Assembly (NCBI RefSeq): GCF_023715245.1
Contig: NZ_JAMBNV010000001.1
Span: 1-64,000, forward strand
Reading direction: 5' to 3'
DNA: 64,000 nucleotides
Source of the DNA: Sporosarcina luteola
Lineage (GTDB): Bacteria > Bacillota > Bacilli > Bacillales_A > Planococcaceae
Shown: in pieces, positions 44,104 through 51,358 of the stretch
Layout of the letters: every line of letters starts with the position of its first letter
Position numbering within the stretch: position 1 is the stretch's first letter
The notes under the pieces: model-generated
Databases searched by the model: none
The model's input: the letters and a program-made list of their open reading frames with translations, nothing else
Told to the model about the DNA's origin: nothing
Position numbers and translations under genes: made by a program

Positions 44104-45369
44104 ATGACATCTGGGGAAGCACAACCTCAAACTGAGCAGAAAAAGAAATTTACGATCCCCTATTGGTGGAAAGTGGTTTTTGCATTCACGCTAGGGTGGA
44201 TGTTTATAAACGCGAATAAATATTTTCTGAATCCTATTTTAAGTAATATCGGCTTGGAATATAACCTGAATAACTCACAGCTAGGGCTTGTCAACAGTAT
44301 ATTTTTCCTGACGTACACGATTGCACAAATTCCAGCCGGAGCATTCAGTGATAAATTCGGAAGGAAGAAATTGCTAGTCATCGGGTTTATCTTATACGGG
44401 GTTTTGACGGGCGTCAGTGGTCTAATGGCTGGTTTTACAGGTTTTTTGGTAGCCCGTGCGCTTGCGGGGCTCTCTTCCGCAACCTACTACGGCCCTCAAT
44501 TCGCCCTGTCATCTGAAGCGATTCCGGAAAAGCATAGAACGGTCGGCAGTGCAATCATAAACAGCGGATCAGGGATCGGGATCGCATTCGGATTTATTTT
44601 ATCGAGTACATTAGTTTTGGATATGGGAATGAAATGGACTGTTCCCTTTTATATCTTTGGGGTGCTCACAGTTCTTGTAGGGCTACTGATTGCGGCATTA
44701 GTGAAAGAAAAAAATCCGGATGCAGTGAAAGAAAAGCAACTCGAGCAAGTTTCTGTAACTGACGAGAAGATTTCGGTCTTATCTTTACTTAAAAATCGAA
44801 ATCTGTTGGTTACCTTTCTCGTCTTATTTTGTTCTATTTACGGCTTTACAGTTGTCGTCACTTGGTTGCCGAAGTTTTTGGAGACGGAGAGAGGCTTCCA
44901 CGGCAGTCAGGTCGGCTTGATATCCGCCTTGGTCCCATTGGCTTCCATACCTGGGGCGCTTATCGCAAGTTATATTTCAGATCGACTAGGCAGGAAGAAG
45001 CCATTCGCTTTCGTGCTCATTCCGATTGCGGCTGTCGCGTTATGGGCAACCGTCTATGTTCATAGTACTGCATTACTGATCACAGCCTTATTGGTGTATG
45101 GACTATTTGGCAAGATTGCGCTCGATCCGATTCTAATCGCCTCTGTGTCTGAAAACGTCCGCCAATCGGCGTATGGAATCGCCTTTAGTCTTTATAACTT
45201 CATTGGAATGATTTCATCGGTCATCGCTCCTTGGTTTGTCGGTTTTCTTGCTGACAAAACAGGTAGTATGACTGCTGGATTTTACTCGGCGGTCATTGTT
45301 CTTGCCGTTGGATTGGTCATAATGATGTTCTTTAAAGAAAATCCAAAGGAAAAAGTACTTAGTGCATAG
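44104..45369 (+). CDS. MFS transporter in the allantoin operon
   Basis: This 421-residue major facilitator has 12 helices, with the DKFGRKK loop 2-3 motif and its repeat SDRLGRKK in loop 8-9. It belongs to the anion:cation symporter-like branch by appearance (FTLGWMFINANKYFLNPIL start). By position it could carry allantoate or another ureide, or export a product; the substrate is not decided by sequence. AGGGGAGGGGG precedes the ATG. Confidence 0.88.
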   Translation: MTSGEAQPQTEQKKKFTIPYWWKVVFAFTLGWMFINANKYFLNPILSNIGLEYNLNNSQLGLVNSIFFLTYTIAQIPAGAFSDKFGRKKLLVIGFILYGVLTGVSGLMAGFTGFLVARALAGLSSATYYGPQFALSSEAIPEKHRTVGSAIINSGSGIGIAFGFILSSTLVLDMGMKWTVPFYIFGVLTVLVGLLIAALVKEKNPDAVKEKQLEQVSVTDEKISVLSLLKNRNLLVTFLVLFCSIYGFTVVVTWLPKFLETERGFHGSQVGLISALVPLASIPGALIASYISDRLGRKKPFAFVLIPIAAVALWATVYVHSTALLITALLVYGLFGKIALDPILIASVSENVRQSAYGIAFSLYNFIGMISSVIAPWFVGFLADKTGSMTAGFYSAVIVLAVGLVIMMFFKENPKEKVLSA

Positions 45370-45413
45370 ATAAGTAAGGAAAAAGCGATTTGAACTAAAT
45401 ACAAAAGGGGTAG

Positions 45414-46652
45414 ATGAATGTGACAGATATAACGCGTGAAATTACTCACCTTGAAGAATGGTTAGCCGAACACGGAAAGGATCCTGAAGGCGGTGTCACC
45501 CGGTTACTTTATACAAAAGAGTGGGTGGAAGCGCAAAAAGCGCTGGAGAATTTAATGCAGGAAGATGGATTAACAACCCGTTATGATGAAATCGGAAATC
45601 TGTTTGGACGTTTAGAAGGCAGTACGTATAAAGAAGAAACGATTCTTACCGGCTCTCATGTGGATACAGTTAAAAACGGCGGCAAGTTGGACGGGGCGTT
45701 CGGAATCTTGGCAGGGGTTTTAGCAATTCGGCTATTGAAAGAAAAATATGGCCAGCCCCTCCGTAATCTTGAAGTCGTGTCGTTTGCTGAAGAAGAAGGA
45801 AGCCGTTTCCCTTATGCGTTCTGGGGATCCAAAAACTTTGTCGGCATAGCGAAAAAGGAGGATGTTCAAAACATCACGGATTTCGACGACGTACCTTTCG
45901 TAGAGGCTATGAGGAAAGCCGGTTTTACTTTCAGAGATGAATCAATAGCTTTCCGTAATGATCTGAAGGGATTTGTTGAGATTCATATCGAGCAAGGCAA
46001 TGTTTTGGAGAAGGAAGGAAAAGATATCGGCGTCGTTCATAGCATTGTCGGGCAAAGACGTTTTACGATTGAAGTGACCGGCGTTGCGAACCATGCAGGG
46101 ACTACACCGATGGGATATCGGAAAGATGCTTTATATGCCGCAAGTCAAATGATCAATAGCGTTATCAGTAGGGCGAAAGAATACGGCGATCCTTTAGTTG
46201 CGACAGTCGGGAAGATAGAAGTAAAACCGAATACTGTAAATGTTGTTCCAGGGGAGGCATTATTTACGTTGGATGTTCGGCACACGGAAAAAGATGTCCT
46301 TGTAAAGTTCACAGAAGAACTGACAACTATTATCAAAAGGATTGCTGCCGAATCTGAGGTGGAAACGACTATCGATATGTGGATGGACGAGGATCCGATT
46401 CCGATGGATAAACAAATCGTTGAAGCCATCGAAAAGCAGGCGAAAGAAAATGGATTCAATTATAAGATGATGCATAGCGGCGCGGGCCACGATTCTCAAA
46501 TCATTGCGCCGGTTGTACCGACAGCGATGATCTTCGTGCCAAGCCGTGAGGGGATCAGCCATAATCCTTTGGAATATACAAGCCCGGAACAATTGGCAGT
46601 AGGCGTTCAAGCCTTGATGAATTCTTTATATGCATTGGCTTATGTGGAATAA
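45414..46652 (+). CDS. pucF: Allantoate amidohydrolase (M20 family)
   Basis: This 412-residue binuclear metallohydrolase has GSHVDTVKNGGKLDGAFG (metal His/Asp), FAEEEGSRFP, VEIHIEQG and the late HSGAGHDSQ, the full M20/M28 allantoate amidohydrolase pattern. It releases ammonia from allantoate. ATG at 45414 sits close to AAAAGGGG; GTG at 45420 would have better spacing. It completes uptake and two steps of allantoin degradation for nitrogen supply. No ureidoglycolate gene is in the window. Confidence 0.92.
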   Translation: MNVTDITREITHLEEWLAEHGKDPEGGVTRLLYTKEWVEAQKALENLMQEDGLTTRYDEIGNLFGRLEGSTYKEETILTGSHVDTVKNGGKLDGAFGILAGVLAIRLLKEKYGQPLRNLEVVSFAEEEGSRFPYAFWGSKNFVGIAKKEDVQNITDFDDVPFVEAMRKAGFTFRDESIAFRNDLKGFVEIHIEQGNVLEKEGKDIGVVHSIVGQRRFTIEVTGVANHAGTTPMGYRKDALYAASQMINSVISRAKEYGDPLVATVGKIEVKPNTVNVVPGEALFTLDVRHTEKDVLVKFTEELTTIIKRIAAESEVETTIDMWMDEDPIPMDKQIVEAIEKQAKENGFNYKMMHSGAGHDSQIIAPVVPTAMIFVPSREGISHNPLEYTSPEQLAVGVQALMNSLYALAYVE

Positions 46653-46726
46653 AGTATAAAACTGTTTCTATAGGGAAAGTAGTAGAAGGACACAGTTTTG
46701 AAAATACCAAAGAAACAGGTGCAGTG

Positions 46727-47386
46727 ATGAGTTTTTTAGCTAGATTGTTTGGAAAATCAAAGGAGATGGAAAAAATGACAAATGTTAATGTAGCCGTAAT
46801 TTTTTATAGTATGGGTGGTACAAATTATCAATTAGCACAATGGGCTGAAGCAGGAGCAACAGAAGCAGGCGCTGAGGTTAGAGTGCTAAAAGTACAGGAA
46901 TTGGCTCCACAATCAGTAATTGACGGAAATGAAGTTTGGAAGGCAACTGTTGAAGCGACAAAAGACGTTCCGGTCGCGACTTCCGAAGATCTTGAATGGG
47001 CAGATGCGGTTATCTTCAGTGTTCCGACCCGATTTGGAAATATGCCATCGCAAATGAAGCAATTCCTTGATACTCAAGGCGGTCTGTGGGCAAGTGGAAA
47101 GACGGTCAATAAAGTCGTTAGTGCAATGACGTCGGCACAAAATCCACACGGCGGCCAAGAAGCAACACTGCTATCACTATATACATCCATGATGCACTGG
47201 GGTGCAATCATTGCAACTCCTGGCTACACAGATCCCGTCCTCTTTGGAGCAGGTGGAAATCCGTATGGAACAAGCGTAACAGTTAGTCAAGACGGTAAAA
47301 TGATTGAGGATGTGCAAGCAGCTGTTAAACATCAAGCTAAACGTACAGTCACCGTTGCAGAATGGGTTAAAAAAGGAAACCAATAA
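46727..47386 (+). CDS. WrbA-like NAD(P)H:quinone oxidoreductase (type IV)
   Basis: This protein of about 219 residues has a flavodoxin fold with VAVIFYSMGGTNYQLA, PTRFGNMPSQMKQFLDTQGG and the late GNPYGTS, all typical of WrbA. The long form begins MSFLARLFGKSKEMEK, an amphipathic leader, from a start with a weak site. An internal ATG (46775, MTNVNVA) has the strong site AAAGGAGATGG. The FMN reductase at 39372 shows the same design. It lies upstream of an HxlR redox regulator, so a role in quinone reduction is likely. Confidence 0.88.
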   Translation: MSFLARLFGKSKEMEKMTNVNVAVIFYSMGGTNYQLAQWAEAGATEAGAEVRVLKVQELAPQSVIDGNEVWKATVEATKDVPVATSEDLEWADAVIFSVPTRFGNMPSQMKQFLDTQGGLWASGKTVNKVVSAMTSAQNPHGGQEATLLSLYTSMMHWGAIIATPGYTDPVLFGAGGNPYGTSVTVSQDGKMIEDVQAAVKHQAKRTVTVAEWVKKGNQ

Positions 47387-47400
47387 TTCATCAGAACTAA

Positions 47401-47427
47401 GAGCTGCCTACTATCGGTGGCTTTTTT
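47401..47427 (+). terminator. Intrinsic terminator after the WrbA-like gene
   Basis: AGCTGCC and GGTGGCT pair (with G-U pairs) around a 7-base loop, followed by six T. Confidence 0.65.
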
Positions 47428-47443
47428 ATTTTTATTTGAGTAT

Positions 47444-47478
47444 GGTATAGTTTTTATACTTGATATAATTACTATACC
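47444..47478 (+). promoter_or_regulatory. Inverted-repeat operator overlapping the hxlR promoter
   Basis: GGTATAGT (47444-47451) and ACTATACC (47471-47478) are perfect inverted arms with 19 bases between them. The -10 TATAAT (47464-47469) lies inside. Autorepression by the HxlR protein encoded next is the simplest reading. Confidence 0.65.
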
Positions 47479-47514
47479 TAGATACACTTAAATTAATTAG
47501 TGGAGGTGAGACTC

Positions 47515-47862
47515 ATTAAAGTATGTCCTTATTTAGAATCATGCTTCGAGATTCTGGGAAGGCGTTGGAACGGGCTCATTATTCATTACTTGTCGAATTG
47601 CCCCGAGTTCACTGCCCATTTTTCAGCTATGAAGCGCGACTTGCCCGATATTACCCCTAGATCTCTTTCAATGAAATTGACCGAACTCGCCGAATATGAT
47701 CTAGTCATAAAAAAAGTGACAGAAGGAACTCCAGTCATTATTTCGTATCATCTCTCTGAAAAAGGACAACAACTGGCTCTCGCATTACAGCCAATACAAG
47801 CGTGGGCACAGAAGCATATTGACCTGGATGTATCCAATCAAACAAAAGAAAAGGGGAATTGA
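47515..47862 (+). CDS. HxlR-family redox-type transcriptional regulator
   Basis: This protein of about 115 residues has a winged helix (about 20-95) with ESCFEILGRRWNGLIIHYL and ITPRSLSMKLTELAEYDLV. The N-terminal Cys in KVCPYLES aligns with Cys6 of B. subtilis YodB, the thiol that senses quinones. The start is unusual: TGGAGGTGAG is followed 4 bases later by ATT, with no ATG or TTG nearby; GTG at 47500 would overlap the Shine-Dalgarno and has no site of its own. The gene is followed 1 base later by an SpxH-like gene. Confidence 0.88.
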   Translation: MKVCPYLESCFEILGRRWNGLIIHYLSNCPEFTAHFSAMKRDLPDITPRSLSMKLTELAEYDLVIKKVTEGTPVIISYHLSEKGQQLALALQPIQAWAQKHIDLDVSNQTKEKGN

Positions 47863-47863
47863 A

Positions 47864-48790
47864 ATGGACAAAAACAACATGATATGTGATATGGAAACTG
47901 GTATCTGCGGACCAGCGGGGGATGACACAGGAGCAATGGAATTCATCGATTTGTCAACACCGAAAAAAACGATCGACCTGTATTATGTAACTGATCCAAT
48001 CTGCTCGCACTGCTGGGCGCTGGAGCCGGTCCTTCGGAAGTTTGTGCATCAGTACGGCCATTATTTTACTATGCATACGCTTATGGGCGGATTGCTCGAA
48101 AAATGGGGGGATGGTCCTGTCGATCCTGCAAACGGAATTTCTGGACCATCAGACGTTGCCGGTCATTGGAGAGAAGTTGGGGAACACTCTCGCATGCCGA
48201 TTGACGGAACGGTTTGGTACGACAATCCAATCGAATCATCCTTCATCCCTTCACGTGTATATAAGGTTATTCAGGAGAAGCATCCGGAGCTTGCAAACAC
48301 ATTTTTGCGCCGAGCACGTGAAGAGCTATTTGCCTTCAATAAAAACATTGCACAAGATGATATCCTGATTGAAATTGTCAACCAAGTTGGGTTGAATGGG
48401 GAAGAGGTCGTTAAGCAATCCAAACTACCGGCAGCAAATACAAAGTTGCATGAAGATTTTGAGCTCGTCCGTAAGTTAGGAGTCCGTGGGTTCCCGACAA
48501 TCGTCATGATGAATGAAGAACAACAAGGCGTCCGGATTGTCGGGGCTAGAACGTTAGAGGACTATGCAAATGGACTTCAACGCCTGTTGCCGAATGAAAC
48601 GATAAAGCCGAAGGAACTTTCTGGATTGGATCAATTGCTTCAAGAGGAAAAGTTGTTGTTCTCTCGCGAAATTGAAGAATTCTATTCGATTGAAAAAAGT
48701 GAGTTGGATGACTTCCTACAAAGCCAATTAGCACAAAATGCTTACACCGTAAGTAGCATTCTTGATGAAAAATACATTCAATCAAAATAA
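47864..48790 (+). CDS. DsbA-like thioredoxin-fold protein, SpxH/YjbH paralogue
   Basis: This 308-residue protein has a thioredoxin fold of the FrnE/DsbA type. DPICSHCWALEPVLRKF (CxxC at about 44-47) aligns with the DPxCxxCWxLEP motif of YjbH, the adaptor that delivers Spx to ClpXP. An N-terminal Cys pair (MICDMETGICGP) may bind metal. The cis-Pro loop RGFPTIVMM near residue 210 is present. It is translated with the HxlR regulator, so it is probably part of a thiol-stress response. AAAAGGGG precedes the ATG. Confidence 0.82.
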   Translation: MDKNNMICDMETGICGPAGDDTGAMEFIDLSTPKKTIDLYYVTDPICSHCWALEPVLRKFVHQYGHYFTMHTLMGGLLEKWGDGPVDPANGISGPSDVAGHWREVGEHSRMPIDGTVWYDNPIESSFIPSRVYKVIQEKHPELANTFLRRAREELFAFNKNIAQDDILIEIVNQVGLNGEEVVKQSKLPAANTKLHEDFELVRKLGVRGFPTIVMMNEEQQGVRIVGARTLEDYANGLQRLLPNETIKPKELSGLDQLLQEEKLLFSREIEEFYSIEKSELDDFLQSQLAQNAYTVSSILDEKYIQSK

Positions 48791-48799
48791 TCTTAACAA

Positions 48800-48830
48800 A
48801 AGCGACTCCTCACAAGGATGTCGCTTTTTA
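48800..48830 (+). terminator. Intrinsic terminator of the hxlR operon
   Basis: AAAAGCGAC and GTCGCTTTT pair, with CCT/AGG extending the stem, followed by T. Confidence 0.8.
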
Positions 48831-48914
48831 CTTATCATCTATTTTTACCGTGTAATTCGGAATGGAAGGGGAAAACTAAAGAGAGGCGCAACTATGAGGA
48901 AGGAGTGGACGTAG

Positions 48915-49115
48915 ATGAAACAAAATATCGGTACAGTGAATTCAATGGTGCGAATTGCGGGAGGACTGACTGTACTCGCATGGTCAATTGCGAAAATGGC
49001 TAGGGAGAAACCTTCTGGCGCTCAAATGTTTTTTTCCGTAATGGGTGCACAAAAAGTTGCGGAAGGAATTACTCGATACTGCCCGATGACGGATATGTTG
49101 GAATTGGATAAGTAG
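48915..49115 (+). CDS. DUF2892 family small membrane protein
   Basis: This 66-residue protein resembles the DUF2892 (YgaP-like inner membrane) family: it starts MKQNIGTVNSMVRIAGGLTV and ends with RYCPMTDMLEL, where the Cys-Pro pair is characteristic. Two short hydrophobic segments are seen. The ribosome binding site GAAGGAGTGG is strong. In other genomes such domains accompany rhodanese or sulfur-metabolism proteins; here it follows a thiol-stress operon. Confidence 0.8.
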   Translation: MKQNIGTVNSMVRIAGGLTVLAWSIAKMAREKPSGAQMFFSVMGAQKVAEGITRYCPMTDMLELDK

Positions 49116-49125
49116 GAGGAAATAG

Positions 49126-49154
49126 AAGTGTGCGAGGCAGCAGCCTGCACACTT
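49126..49154 (+). terminator. Hairpin after the DUF2892 gene
   Basis: AAGTGTGC and GCACACTT form a perfect 8-bp stem, and AGGC/GCCT extends it inside the loop. Only a short T-rich tail follows. Confidence 0.6.
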
Positions 49155-49220
49155 CTTAACAACCTTATACGTCCAGTATTCTGACTCAATCGAGCGGGGG
49201 CAGAACTAGTTTCCAGTGTG

Positions 49221-49733
49221 TTATTTCTCGAGCTCCAACAATTGCTTCTTCATTTCCAATCCACCCCGGAAGCCGGTCAATTTACCGTTTTTACCGATGA
49301 CGCGATGGCAAGGGACGGTAATTAGTAAAGGATTGGCGCCAATAGCGGCTCCAACCGCCCGTACCGATTTCGGTTTTTGAATCCTCTCGGCAATATCTGA
49401 ATAAGAAACTGTCTGTCCGAACGGGATTTCCTGCAAAGCCATCCAGACGGATTGTTGAAACGGAGTGCCATGCAAATCCAGTGGCATTGTAAACGTCTTT
49501 CGCGTCCCTTCGATATAGTCAATCAGTTCCTGTGCATAAGGTTCCATTACGGTATTATTTTCTACCAGATGATATCCGGGAAGTCGTTTTTTCGCCCATT
49601 CAGCAAGTTCCGCGAATGGGGCGTTGTGTGGACCGGCATAGCAAAGACCTTCAGCTGTAGCTGCCATATATATATTCCAATTCCCGTGGTTCAATAGCGT
49701 CCAATAGATGATACTATCATTGTTCTTTTTCAT
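49221..49733 (-). CDS. ogt: Methylated-DNA--protein-cysteine methyltransferase
   Basis: This 170-residue suicide repair enzyme removes O6-alkyl groups from guanine. The acceptor Cys is in VPCHRVIGKNG (near residue 141), and TPFQQSVWMALQEIPFGQTV is the helix-turn-helix DNA-binding part. The N-terminal ribonuclease-like domain is degenerate, as usual. It is a single gene with a modest site AAGGAGTTTAGG. Confidence 0.93.
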   Translation of the reverse strand: MKKNNDSIIYWTLLNHGNWNIYMAATAEGLCYAGPHNAPFAELAEWAKKRLPGYHLVENNTVMEPYAQELIDYIEGTRKTFTMPLDLHGTPFQQSVWMALQEIPFGQTVSYSDIAERIQKPKSVRAVGAAIGANPLLITVPCHRVIGKNGKLTGFRGGLEMKKQLLELEK

Positions 49734-50000
49734 TCCTAAACTCCTTCCACTAGTTACTCAAAATCCTCTTAAAATGTATGAGCCTTTTCGACATCGAAAA
49801 TCCCAACGATAGCTGTGATTATTTTATAATGAACTCTAGTCCGCAAGGTGTTTTCAATTTTCACACGTTAATGACAGTATACTACCTTTCTAGGATTTAT
49901 ACTTCATTTTTTCGGTACTTCGTCCAATGGTAACTTCCCCTATATTTGATTAAATTACTGGGAAACGGGAAAGGAATAGAATAGATTGGAGGTCATTTGG

Positions 50001-50525
50001 ATGAAAAAAATAGGTGCATTATCTGTCGTAGGTACGTTATCACTCATGCTGATGGGCTGTGGTGACGACGTGAAGCAGGAGACGGACAACACTGCCGTGA
50101 AGGAAGATACCATTGTGGAAGAAAAGAATACGGCCGAATCTATAGACACTGATCAAAACAATAGCGCATCCACTCCTGCAGAAATGCTGGAGAAGATGGA
50201 TGAACTGGAGTATGCAGAATTTGAATTGGAAGTTGAATATGCAGGAGGTACTGAATATGAAGTGGAAATCGATCAGAATAGTACCGGTACCGTTAATGCC
50301 AAAATTGAAGATTCATTAAATCATGTCGAGAAATATGGCAGCGATGCATTCAATGAATTGCACCCTCTTGTGCAACAGTTGACAATTACACAGGAGTCGA
50401 AGAAAGACGAGGTCATTTCAGAAGTTTTAACAACCTTCAACTTGCCGACTGACTATACGAAGTTCGATTTGGAAATTACGTTTAACGACGGAACGAAAAT
50501 CGAATTTGAGGATAAGAAGAAATGA
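50001..50525 (+). CDS. YusW-like lipoprotein
   Basis: This 174-residue lipoprotein has signal peptide MKKIGALSVVGTLSLMLMGC with Cys at 20, an acidic linker (about 24-60), and a domain with two related beta motifs, FELEVEYAGGTEYEVEI and FDLEITFNDGTKIEFE, typical of YusW-like proteins. Function is unknown. The ATG at 50001 is used because GGAGGTC lies at the right distance. A strong bidirectional hairpin follows. Confidence 0.85.
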   Translation: MKKIGALSVVGTLSLMLMGCGDDVKQETDNTAVKEDTIVEEKNTAESIDTDQNNSASTPAEMLEKMDELEYAEFELEVEYAGGTEYEVEIDQNSTGTVNAKIEDSLNHVEKYGSDAFNELHPLVQQLTITQESKKDEVISEVLTTFNLPTDYTKFDLEITFNDGTKIEFEDKKK

Positions 50526-50541
50526 ATAAAGCGATATTATC

Positions 50542-50579
50542 AAAACAAACGTGGGTTTTATACTCACGTTTGTTTTGAT
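50542..50579 (+). terminator. Intrinsic terminator of the YusW-like gene
   Basis: AAAACAAACGTGAG-like arms (AAACAAACGTG and CACGTTTGTTT) form a stem of at least 11 bp followed by T. Confidence 0.85.
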
Positions 50580-50602
50580 TTGTAATGGCTTCTGATCAAT
50601 AA

Positions 50603-50647
50603 TTGCGCTTCTTATCCAATAATGATATAATAGGGGTATAGGGTATA
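50603..50647 (+). promoter_or_regulatory. csoR promoter with CsoR operator
   Basis: -35 TTGCGC (50603-50608) and -10 TATAAT (50626-50631) are 17 bases apart. TAGGGGTATAGGGTATA follows at 50631-50647, a G/T-A tract of the type bound by CsoR (TACCC...GGGTA). Confidence 0.65.
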
Positions 50648-50668
50648 TTGTGAATCGGGGTGAATGGT

Positions 50669-50956
50669 TTGTCTGAAACAAGTAAGAAAACAGTCCAACC
50701 AAACAAACAACAACTGTTAAATCGTTTAAAACGGATAGAAGGGCAAGTAAGAGGCGTTCATCAGATGATTGAGAATGACCGTTATTGTGTTGATATTCTC
50801 CATCAAATCAGTGCGATTCAATCTGCGATGAATAAGGTTTCATTAGCTTTATTGGAAGATCATACTCACCACTGCGTCGTGAAAGCGATTAAAGGACAAG
50901 ATGGCGAAGCGGCAATTCAAGAGCTGATGAGCGTCATGAAAACGATGACCAAATAA
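50669..50956 (+). CDS. csoR: Copper-sensing repressor CsoR
   Basis: This helical repressor of about 95 residues is released from DNA by Cu(I). The metal site is Cys in RYCVDIL, then His-Cys in THHCVV (the C-H-C signature of CsoR), and NRLKRIEGQVRGVHQMIE is the family's first helix. TTG at 50669 (MSETSKK) is preferred since GGGGTGA lies 6-7 bases before it; GTG at 50660 overlaps that site. It precedes copZ and copA, and related operator tracts lie before all three genes. Confidence 0.9.
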   Translation: MSETSKKTVQPNKQQLLNRLKRIEGQVRGVHQMIENDRYCVDILHQISAIQSAMNKVSLALLEDHTHHCVVKAIKGQDGEAAIQELMSVMKTMTK

Positions 50957-50973
50957 TTGTCCGGATTATTTTC

Positions 50974-51003
50974 TTGATATACCCGAATAGGGTATGGTAT
51001 ATT
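50974..51003 (+). promoter_or_regulatory. copZ promoter with CsoR operator
   Basis: -35 TTGATA (50974-50979) and -10 TATATT (50998-51003) have an 18-base spacer. TACCC-GAA-TAGGGTA fills the spacer, so bound CsoR would block polymerase directly. Confidence 0.8.
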
Positions 51004-51040
51004 CAAATTAACAACACACTATTACTAGGAGGTTTTCACC

Positions 51041-51241
51041 ATGAAAGAAGTTTTAAAAGTAGAAGGCATGTCTTGCGGCCACTGCGTAAAATCGATCGAG
51101 TCAAGCGTCGGTGAACTACAAGGTGTTTCCGTTGTTACAGTGGACCTTGCCACTAAAGAAGTAACAGTTGAGTTCGATAATAAAACAAATATCGCGCAAA
51201 TAAAGGAAACGATTGAAGACCAAGGCTATGATATCGCTTAA
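51041..51241 (+). CDS. copZ: Copper chaperone CopZ
   Basis: This 66-residue heavy-metal-associated domain protein has the Cu(I) motif GMSCGHC at residues 9-15 and the ferredoxin-like beta-alpha-beta-beta-alpha-beta pattern ending in DQGYDI. It hands Cu(I) to CopA and CsoR. AGGAGG precedes the ATG. The gap to copA (117 bases) has another operator-like tract. Confidence 0.95.
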   Translation: MKEVLKVEGMSCGHCVKSIESSVGELQGVSVVTVDLATKEVTVEFDNKTNIAQIKETIEDQGYDIA

Positions 51242-51327
51242 TTGAAGGCTTTTTACTAACCATATGGGGGTATATAGAAAGGGAAGTGGTTATACTACGT
51301 CGTATAATCCTTCTTTTTTCCATTCAA

Positions 51328-51347
51328 TATACCCCTACCCCGTATAG
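51328..51347 (+). promoter_or_regulatory. CsoR-operator-like tract before copA
   Basis: TATACCCCTACCCCGTATAG resembles the CsoR recognition tract upstream of csoR and copZ. It lies directly before the copA ribosome binding site, so it could limit read-through or serve a second promoter. A similar tract ATGGGGGTATAT is at about 51263. Confidence 0.5.
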
Positions 51348-51358
51348 GAGGAATACAG

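Noticed and set aside
46658..46699. AAAACTGT/ACAGTTTT inverted repeat between pucF and the WrbA-like gene
   Set aside because: The arms are short with a 26-base loop and no T run. It could be chance in AT-rich sequence, and I could not tie it to a regulator.
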